From: CAMQVM01 sp044433365
GTDB taxonomy: Bacteria > Bacteroidota > Bacteroidia > Bacteroidales > Rikenellaceae
Assembly: GCA_044433365.1 (NCBI GenBank)
Contig: JAWXTR010000118.1
Location: 1 to 8,113, forward strand
Direction: 5' to 3'
DNA: 8,113 nucleotides
This document shows positions 1-5,186 of the stretch, in pieces. Within the stretch, counting starts at the first letter, position 1. Every line of letters begins with the position of its first letter. Below the pieces are notes generated by a model, which saw only the letters and a list, made by a program, of their open reading frames with translations, had not been told where the DNA came from and did no database searches. The position numbers and the translations under genes are program-made.

Positions 1-82
1 TAATCTCTAATCTCCAACCTCTAACCTCTAACCTCTAATCTCTAACCTCTAACCTCTAATCTCTAATCTCTAACCTCTAACC
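1..82. repeat. Heptamer tandem array, unit TAAYCTC (GAGRTTA on the minus strand)
   Basis: Eleven full 7-base units plus a 5-base partial unit run from the left edge, so the array may be longer than seen. Units alternate between TAATCTC and TAACCTC, and one variant begins with C (positions 15-21). Variation is almost confined to a C/T transition at unit position 4. Because 7 is not a multiple of 3, the TAA on the plus strand and the TAG on the minus strand fall in every frame, so the array stops translation in all six frames. Its right end lies inside the 3' end of the epimerase gene. No repeat-associated protein is visible. Function is unknown; slippage-driven expansion is a sufficient explanation. 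Confidence 0.95.
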
Positions 83-657
83 CAAAGGTTAGCAGGGTTA
101 AGTTGCCAAAAAGATGGCTGTTTTTTATCACGTCTATCTATATTCAACCATTTTTCATCAATATCGTAGCGTTCGAATTGCCAATTTATGGCAAGTACTT
201 GGTCATTCCACATAACACCCGATTCATTGCTTGGAATATGCTCGCTATTCGAACATTTAAATGCTAGTTCAGTTCCAGCTTCTAAAGACAAAAATCCGTG
301 AGCAAAACGAGGTGGGATATAAAACATTCTTTCGTTCTCTTCCGATAGCTCAATTGCATGCGAAGCTCCATAGGTTTTACTTTCTGGACGAAGGTCGACA
401 GCAACATCTAAAACTGCACCTGTAAGAGCAGTTATGAGCTTTGCTTGGCTATTTTCACGCTGAAAATGAAGTCCTTTGATAACTCCACGTGGGTATCTAT
501 CAATATTATTATCGATAAAAATTTCAGGGATTCCAAATGATGCAAAAAGCTCTTGATTATCTAAATCGAAGAAAAATTCACGATCTGCACCATATTTTGT
601 TGGTTCAATTATTAGCAGACCCTCTATAGGTGTTGTAGTGATTGTAAATTGTGACAT
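70..657 (-). CDS. rfbC: dTDP-4-dehydrorhamnose 3,5-epimerase family protein (RmlC/RfbC-like)
   Basis: Cupin-fold nucleotide-sugar epimerase, 195 aa, close to the usual 180-190. In the rhamnose pathway RmlC epimerises C3 and C5 of dTDP-4-keto-6-deoxyglucose in the cytoplasm. Seen: RGVIKGLHFQ with the catalytic His at residue 64, the conserved Lys at 73, DVAVDLR, the FYIPPRFAHGF block, MWND and a terminal RDKKQPSF whose Asp (about 177) should be the His partner. The position of Salmonella RmlC Tyr133 is Phe here (AFKCSN), and the following Tyr pair is also absent, so activity may differ from a standard 3,5-epimerase. The frame is open to 693, but Met at 657 aligns with family N-termini, leaves 8 bases after the dnaG stop and avoids overlap. 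The last residues (VRG) and the TAG stop are made of the heptamer repeat. No other rhamnose genes are in the window. Confidence 0.88.
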   Translation of the reverse strand: MSQFTITTTPIEGLLIIEPTKYGADREFFFDLDNQELFASFGIPEIFIDNNIDRYPRGVIKGLHFQRENSQAKLITALTGAVLDVAVDLRPESKTYGASHAIELSEENERMFYIPPRFAHGFLSLEAGTELAFKCSNSEHIPSNESGVMWNDQVLAINWQFERYDIDEKWLNIDRRDKKQPSFWQLNPANLWVRG

Positions 658-665
658 ATTTAATT

Positions 666-2675
666 TTATTTTATTCTTTGAAATTTTAGACAAATGCTTT
701 TTCGAGTAGTCTCTAAGGCTTGCATCTTTTTAAGCATCTCTAGCGACTCCTCTACGCTTGTGCAGTTTGGCAGAGCTGCTGTTAAATCTTGCAACATACC
801 CTCCACCACCTTCTGTTTGTAGAGTGCTAACGCCTTAGGTATGGCTCGTCCTAGCGAATTTTCAATATCCACAGCCGAAATATCCATTTGCGACCATAGT
901 TTACTTGCTACATAGTTCTCTTTTTGTGAAATCATATCGACAACTAAGCTGCTAATCTCACCATCTGAGTTATTTATAAATTTTGTAATATCTACAGCTA
1001 TATATTTTTGATTATCCTCTTCCGTTTGCTCTGCTTCGCTCTGCTGAGCCTCTTGGCACTGAGTAAATAGGCTGCGATATAGGTTGAATATTTTTCTATT
1101 TACACCCTCATCTAGCTCAATTTCATCAATATCTAGCTCCGAAAATATTAGCTCAGATACATTAACCTCTATAGCCTCTTCCATTCCCTCTTCTTGGATA
1201 TAGACAACCTTTTCACCATAAAATAGCAGATAATCAAGTAGCTCGGTTTCGAGTTTATGAAGCTGGGCTTTCGAGCTATCAACCACTTTTACCTGCTCAA
1301 GACTTCGCTTTACGATATTCTCTTTTTTTCTCCTATTTGCCTCAACATTTGCTCCTACTGCACCATTCAGCATCACTGCTTTGCGCCTTGCGACCTCGCT
1401 TTTAACCACATCTATATCGGCATTAAGCAGCTTTGCACACTCTGCGATATATTGGCTTTGAGCTATCTCGTCGGGAATAATTGTGATGGAGTCGACCACA
1501 TCGCTAATCACTTTAGCACGCCCTATAGGGTCGTTTTTGACCTCTCCAATAAGAAGTTTTGATTTAAAGGTGAGAAAATCTACCTCATTTTGATTTATAT
1601 ACTCTGTTAGCTCTTCGGTGGTATGTTTTCGAGCGAAAGAGTCGGGGTCGTCGCCATCGGGCATAAGCACAACACGCACACTTACGCCCTCTTTCAAAAT
1701 TATATCAATACCTCTTAGCGAAGCCTTTATACCAGCTGCATCGCCATCGTAAATTACAGTTACATTATTGGTAAGTCGCTTAATAAGCTGCACCTGACCC
1801 TGTGTTAGCGATGTACCAGAAGATGCAACTACATTTTCAATACCAGCTTGATGGAGTGATATAACATCAGTATAACCCTCGACAAGTATCGCCTTATCGG
1901 CAACTGAAATTGCTCGTTTTGATTGAGAAATGCCGTATAGTGTGTCGCTTTTGTGGTAGATTATCGACTCTGGGGAGTTAAGATACTTGGCGGCTTTTTT
2001 GTCGCTGCGCATTATACGACCACCAAAACCAATGGTACGCCCTGTAAATGAGGTGATAGGGAATATCACACGCCCTGTAAATCGGTCGTAGTAGCCTCCC
2101 TGTTCACGTTTTATGGTAAGACCAGTTCCTACCATAAATTCCTCTTTGTAGCCCTCGCTTTTTGCCTCTAACGAGAAGCTATCGCCAGAGGAAAGACAAT
2201 ATCCTAACTTAAATTTTTCAATTGTGGCATCCGAAAATCCTCTTTCACGAAAATATGCAAGTGCAATATTTCGCCCTTCGGCTGTCTCATTAAGTTGACG
2301 AACAAAATAGCTTTCGGCATACATATTTAGAGCCATCATCGACTCTTTTTCGTCGGCTATTTTTATCTGCTCGGCAGATGGAGCAGTTTCGACAATCTCA
2401 ATATTATATTTTTTGGCAACATATCGAAGAGCATCTACATACGATAGCGATTCGTGCTTCATAATAAATCCGATAGCATTGCCACTAGCACCACACCCAA
2501 AACATTTAAAATATCCTTTCGAGGGAGAGACCACAAACGAAGGGGTCTTTTCATTATGAAAAGGGCAGCAAGCTCCGTAGTTGACACCTTTTTTGCGAAG
2601 CTGCACAAAATCACCGATAATATCTACAATATCGGCAGCTGCAAAAATTTTATCTACTGTAACGCTATCTATCAT
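666..2675 (-). CDS. dnaG: DNA primase
   Basis: Synthesises RNA primers at the replication fork with the replicative helicase DnaB. The protein has 669 aa from the chosen start, normal for the family. Domains in order: a CHC2 zinc-binding domain (residues 1-95) with ligands Cys37, His40, Cys58 and Cys61; the RNA-polymerase-like core with RFTGRVIFPI (about 198-207) and KYLNSPE (about 230); a TOPRIM fold with EGYTDV (Glu266), YDGD (Asp310 and Asp312) and DGDDPDSF (about 340-347); then a helical, acidic C-terminal part (about 420-669) expected to bind the helicase. The frame is open to 2714, but the Met at 2675 (MIDSVTVDKIF) matches known primase N-termini and the 13 preceding residues are Asn-rich and atypical. 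All key residues are intact. The usual partners rpsU and rpoD are not adjacent; the epimerase gene follows after 8 bases, so the two are probably co-transcribed. Confidence 0.97.
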   Translation of the reverse strand: MIDSVTVDKIFAAADIVDIIGDFVQLRKKGVNYGACCPFHNEKTPSFVVSPSKGYFKCFGCGASGNAIGFIMKHESLSYVDALRYVAKKYNIEIVETAPSAEQIKIADEKESMMALNMYAESYFVRQLNETAEGRNIALAYFRERGFSDATIEKFKLGYCLSSGDSFSLEAKSEGYKEEFMVGTGLTIKREQGGYYDRFTGRVIFPITSFTGRTIGFGGRIMRSDKKAAKYLNSPESIIYHKSDTLYGISQSKRAISVADKAILVEGYTDVISLHQAGIENVVASSGTSLTQGQVQLIKRLTNNVTVIYDGDAAGIKASLRGIDIILKEGVSVRVVLMPDGDDPDSFARKHTTEELTEYINQNEVDFLTFKSKLLIGEVKNDPIGRAKVISDVVDSITIIPDEIAQSQYIAECAKLLNADIDVVKSEVARRKAVMLNGAVGANVEANRRKKENIVKRSLEQVKVVDSSKAQLHKLETELLDYLLFYGEKVVYIQEEGMEEAIEVNVSELIFSELDIDEIELDEGVNRKIFNLYRSLFTQCQEAQQSEAEQTEEDNQKYIAVDITKFINNSDGEISSLVVDMISQKENYVASKLWSQMDISAVDIENSLGRAIPKALALYKQKVVEGMLQDLTAALPNCTSVEESLEMLKKMQALETTRKSICLKFQRIK

Positions 2676-2716
2676 GTTTGTGAGTGGTGTGTTGTTATTA
2701 TGTTTTAAATGCAAAT

Positions 2717-2745
2717 TAAGGAGTAAGATAGAATCTCACTCCTTA
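2717..2745 (-). other. Hairpin in the dnaG leader
   Basis: An inverted repeat with TAAGGAGT at 2717-2724 and ACTCCTTA at 2738-2745. After one mismatch the stem continues with AGAT/ATCT around a 3-base loop. It ends about 42 bases before the dnaG start. Read on the minus strand it is followed by the moderately T-rich TTAATTTGCATTT, so it could be a terminator for the upstream amidase-MCE unit. If dnaG is transcribed from the candidate promoter at 2762-2769, it would instead be a structured 5' leader. The structure is seen; the role is not decided by sequence. Confidence 0.5.
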
Positions 2746-2761
2746 TTGTGGCTATACTAAA

Positions 2762-2769
2762 TAAAGGTA
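2762..2769 (-). promoter_or_regulatory. Candidate -7 element upstream of dnaG
   Basis: On the minus strand this reads TACCTTTA, one base away from the Bacteroidota -7 consensus TAnnTTTG. It lies just downstream of the putative terminator of the MCE gene and would give a leader of about 80 bases to the dnaG start. I see no convincing TTG at the -33 position, so this is only a candidate. Confidence 0.22.
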
Positions 2770-2771
2770 AT

Positions 2772-2802
2772 TTATAAAAACTCCGAAAGTTTGATTTTAT
2801 AA
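2772..2802 (-). terminator. Candidate intrinsic terminator after the MCE gene
   Basis: On the minus strand, 25 bases after the MCE stop codon, an outer TTATAA/TTATAA stem and an inner AAACT/AGTTT stem enclose a TTCGG loop, with a 4-base bulge on one side. The inner stem runs directly into TTTTT. This is the layout of a weak intrinsic terminator. The low GC content of the stem limits confidence. Confidence 0.4.
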
Positions 2803-2827
2803 CTTCCCTATACTAAAAAATATATCT

Positions 2828-3748
2828 CTACTTATCTTTACGTCCAAAAACAGAGAAGTGAACATATCTTTTTGGATTCTCTTTTAAATCTAAGAATAGA
2901 TTTGAAAGATTTTCGGTTGTGCTATTTAAATTATCGTAAACCTCATCTCTGTAAAGAAGCGAACCAATCGAACCCTCACCACTATTAATCTGCTCAAGGG
3001 CTTTGTTAAGCTCAGCAATTGTTTGATTAGCCGAAGCGATAGTCTCGCCAACATCGGCTTTATTTACAGAAGAGGTAATATCGTCAAGATTTTTGATTGT
3101 TGCAGCAAGTGATGGTGCTGCGTCTTTAAGCTCACTTGTAACGCTTTCAAGATTACTCAACATATTGTTGATTTCACCGCCATTAAGCAAATTTTCAAGT
3201 GATTTTGTCGAACCGTTAAGGTTTTCGAAAGTTGCAGAAAGGTTTGCTACATTTTCTGGACTAAGTAGAGCATTAACGCTCTCTAGGGTTGTGGTAAGGT
3301 CGGCAATAACCTCGGTCATTGTCTCTTTAAGCTCTTCGATTTGGTCGGTCATGCCAGTATCTAATAGCCCCTTTATCTCATCGCCATTATCGAGATATTG
3401 AGATGATTTACCAACTCCAATATCTACAATTTTACCCCCCATTAATGATGCTGAAGTGATGGTTGCCTCACTATCAGTAGGGATTTTATATTTTTTCTCA
3501 ACTCTTAATGCTACTTTAACCTTAGAGTCTACCCCCTCAATCGAAATATCGACAACGCTACCAATCGAAATACCTCTAATTACTACAGGCGATGATATTT
3601 CAATACCATCTGATTTGTCGTAATAGGCATAATAGGTGTTACCTGTCGATAGTACATCTACCCCCTTTAAAAAATTTATTCCCCAATAAGCAATTGCAAT
3701 CACGATTATTGTGAAAATACCAATCTTAAACTCTTTTTTAATTTTCAT
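2828..3748 (-). CDS. MCE domain protein, MlaD-like lipid-transport substrate-binding subunit
   Basis: 306-aa protein anchored in the inner membrane by one N-terminal helix (about residues 8-27), with the rest in the periplasm. An MCE domain follows (about 36-115), recognisable by YYAYYDKSDGIEISSPVVIRG and the turn IGSVVDI. The remainder (about 130-290) is rich in Leu, Asn, Ser and Glu with heptad-like spacing, as expected for the long helical tail that builds a tunnel or needle in MCE assemblies. The C-terminus, with GSIGSLLYRDEVYDNL and NPKRYVHFSVFG, is a familiar Bacteroidota variant of the family. MlaD proteins work with an MlaE permease and MlaF ATPase to move phospholipids between membranes; those genes are not in the window. 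The gene starts 73 bases after the amidase stop with no terminator seen between, so the two probably form an operon. The start has an A-rich leader and no Shine-Dalgarno sequence. Confidence 0.9.
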   Translation of the reverse strand: MKIKKEFKIGIFTIIVIAIAYWGINFLKGVDVLSTGNTYYAYYDKSDGIEISSPVVIRGISIGSVVDISIEGVDSKVKVALRVEKKYKIPTDSEATITSASLMGGKIVDIGVGKSSQYLDNGDEIKGLLDTGMTDQIEELKETMTEVIADLTTTLESVNALLSPENVANLSATFENLNGSTKSLENLLNGGEINNMLSNLESVTSELKDAAPSLAATIKNLDDITSSVNKADVGETIASANQTIAELNKALEQINSGEGSIGSLLYRDEVYDNLNSTTENLSNLFLDLKENPKRYVHFSVFGRKDK

Positions 3749-3821
3749 ATTTTTTTTAATTTTTATCCTTAATTTATAGAAGAATGTACCTTAATAAAAT
3801 CATTAGTAACAAAACCTAAAT

Positions 3822-5024
3822 CTACATTCCTGTAATAGCTAAAGCCTCACTAACTGTGATTTTTTTATCGCCTTGATAGGCTACAATAAAGGCATCTTTA
3901 TATTTAAATAATTTTAATTCAATCTGCAAAGATAATGCTTCTTTGTAATTTTTACACCCTACCACATAATATTTATATAAATTATCCTCTTTTTTTACCT
4001 CTACTTGTGATAAATATTTGCCAAAATTTCGGCTATTAAGCTCAGTTTTTTTGCTTCCAGCAAGCACTTGAATCTTAAATTCTATTTTGCTACTATTTGT
4101 TGTAGAATTTGTGTAATTTGCTCTATTAGATGAGCTTGAACCATTTGATGTTGCACTATTAGTTGGTTTAGCCGCTGTAGCAGGGGGTATGTTTGTTATA
4201 TCTGAAACATGTGCTCCGCCCTCAACATTATTTTTATAACGTACAAAAGCATTAAAAATTGAGGTAGCTATCTTTTCTTGCCCGGTTTTAGAGGTTACAA
4301 AGGCTCTATCTTTCGCATTCGACAAAAATCCTATCTCGGTAAGTACACTAGGCATTGTGGTACGCCAAAGCACCAGAAAAGGAGCCTGTTTTACACCTCT
4401 ATCAGGCATAGTTGTTGCTTTGTTATACTCGTCTTGGATATATGAGGCAAAAAGCGAACTTTGAGACATATAAGAGTATTGCATCAAAGAGAAAAGTATA
4501 TAAGATTCGGCAGAATTTGGCTCAAAACCTTCATATTTCTGTTTGTAATCCGACTCGAAAGTCACCACTTGGTTCTCTTTCATTGCCACTTCCATATTTT
4601 GTGAGCCTTTGTCGGGTCCCATTAAAAAGGTTTCTGTGCCTGTTGCTGCTGTTGAAGTGGCAGCATTGACATGTATCGAGATAAATAGGTCGGCACCTGC
4701 ATTGTTTGCAATCTCACTACGACGATAAAGCTCAATATCTACATCGCTAGTGCGTGTGTATATTACATTTATATTTGGAAATGCGCTCTCTATTTTTTTA
4801 CCTAAATTTAATGCTACGGCAAGTGTTATCTCTTTCTCTTTATATGAGCCAACAACTGCACCTGGACGACCTCCGTGACCAGCATCTATTACAATAGTTT
4901 TCATTTTAAACGATTCATAGTTTTGAGCATGTATATTTTGAATTAAAAAACTACTTGTAGAGCCGCACAAAGTAAAAATTAATAAAATTATAGAGAATAA
5001 AAAAGCTCTTACTACCGTTTTCAT
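3822..5024 (-). CDS. N-acetylmuramoyl-L-alanine amidase (Amidase_3) with SPOR-like C-terminus
   Basis: 400-aa exported, zinc-dependent peptidoglycan amidase that cuts the bond between N-acetylmuramic acid and L-alanine, typically during septal cell separation. A signal peptide spans residues 1-33 (hydrophobic core 6-20, likely cleavage after the Ala of IHAQ). The catalytic domain (about 41-265) carries the zinc ligands His50 (DAGHGG), Glu63 (KEKEITL) and His118 (SIHVNA) and the catalytic Glu230 (LTEIGF). A large insert (about 135-200) between the last two motifs sits where LytM-activated amidases carry an autoinhibitory helix. A Ser/Thr/Asn-rich linker (about 270-312) leads to a SPOR-like domain (about 314-387), which would bind denuded septal glycan. 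It is divergent from lptD and followed by the MCE gene. A Cys at 20 in FTLC resembles a lipobox only weakly. Its -7 element and a strong leader hairpin lie upstream. Confidence 0.93.
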   Translation of the reverse strand: MKTVVRAFLFSIILLIFTLCGSTSSFLIQNIHAQNYESFKMKTIVIDAGHGGRPGAVVGSYKEKEITLAVALNLGKKIESAFPNINVIYTRTSDVDIELYRRSEIANNAGADLFISIHVNAATSTAATGTETFLMGPDKGSQNMEVAMKENQVVTFESDYKQKYEGFEPNSAESYILFSLMQYSYMSQSSLFASYIQDEYNKATTMPDRGVKQAPFLVLWRTTMPSVLTEIGFLSNAKDRAFVTSKTGQEKIATSIFNAFVRYKNNVEGGAHVSDITNIPPATAAKPTNSATSNGSSSSNRANYTNSTTNSSKIEFKIQVLAGSKKTELNSRNFGKYLSQVEVKKEDNLYKYYVVGCKNYKEALSLQIELKLFKYKDAFIVAYQGDKKITVSEALAITGM

Positions 5025-5040
5025 ACTGTTTACTGTTCAA

Positions 5041-5063
5041 TTAAGTAGGGTAAAACAATTATT
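5041..5063. repeat. 23-base direct repeat, copy 1 (copy 2 at 7997-8019)
   Basis: The 23 bases here match those at 7997-8019 at 22 positions; the difference is G at 5049 against T at 8005. This copy covers the left arm and the loop of the amidase leader hairpin. The other copy lies in the unidentified reading frame at the right edge, beyond lptD. Both are in the same orientation. Confidence 0.8.
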
Positions 5064-5074
5064 TTACCCTACTT
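5043..5074 (-). promoter_or_regulatory. Perfect 13-bp hairpin in the amidase leader
   Basis: AAGTAGGGTAAAA at 5043-5055 and its exact reverse complement at 5062-5074 enclose a 6-base loop. The structure lies between the amidase -7 element (5093-5100) and the start codon, ending 18 bases before the ATG, so it would fold in the 5' leader of the mRNA. No T-run follows on the minus strand, which argues against a simple intrinsic terminator. It could affect message stability or translation, or be a binding site for a dimeric protein. It lies upstream of the lptD -7 element and so is not in the lptD transcript if that promoter is used. Confidence 0.75.
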
Positions 5075-5092
5075 TTATTCTGTTTTCAACCC

Positions 5093-5100
5093 CAAAGATA
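5093..5100 (-). promoter_or_regulatory. -7 promoter element for the amidase-MCE unit
   Basis: The minus strand reads TATCTTTG, an exact match to the Bacteroidota -7 consensus TAnnTTTG. It gives a leader of roughly 60 bases. The -33 TTG is not evident; the region there is simply AT-rich. The element forms one arm of a 10-base inverted repeat (5093-5102 with 5132-5141). Confidence 0.6.
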
Positions 5101-5133
5101 ATCTATTTTTAATATTTATATGTATAAAATTAT

Positions 5134-5141
5134 TATCTTTG
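5134..5141 (+). promoter_or_regulatory. -7 promoter element for lptD
   Basis: TATCTTTG on the plus strand exactly matches TAnnTTTG and lies 45 bases before the TTG start codon, giving a leader of about 40 bases. As on the other strand, no clear TTG is found at -33. It is the mirror image of the amidase element: ATTATCTTTG at 5132-5141 is the exact reverse complement of 5093-5102, with 29 bases between them. Confidence 0.6.
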
Positions 5142-5186
5142 TCATCATTTGTAACTATTAAATGTGTATAAATTAAATTTATTGTT

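Larger units (their letters stand above)
2752..2817. repeat. Short direct repeat CTATACTAAA flanking a hairpin
   Basis: The 10-mer CTATACTAAA occurs at 2752-2761 and again at 2808-2817, one copy on either side of the AT-rich hairpin at 2772-2802. The length is small for such AT-rich DNA and chance is a real possibility. It could also be the footprint of a small insertion or a pair of protein-binding sites. Confidence 0.35.

Noticed and set aside
1..82. Heptamer array as a CRISPR array or telomere
   Set aside because: There are no spacers and the unit is only 7 bases; resemblance to telomeric TTAGGG-type repeats is superficial in a chromosomal gene context.
658..693. A longer N-terminus for the epimerase (12 extra residues overlapping dnaG)
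   Set aside because: The extra residues are Lys/Asn-rich, do not match family N-termini and would overlap the dnaG 3' end; the Met at 657 fits the family alignment.
2676..2714. A longer N-terminus for DnaG (13 extra residues)
   Set aside because: Known primases start with a sequence like MIDSVTVDKIF; the extension is Asn-rich and lies in leader sequence next to a hairpin.
3782..3829. Inverted repeat GAATGTA/TACATTC at the amidase-MCE junction as a terminator
   Set aside because: The arms are only 7 bases, separated by 34 bases, and one arm overlaps the amidase stop region; no T-run follows.
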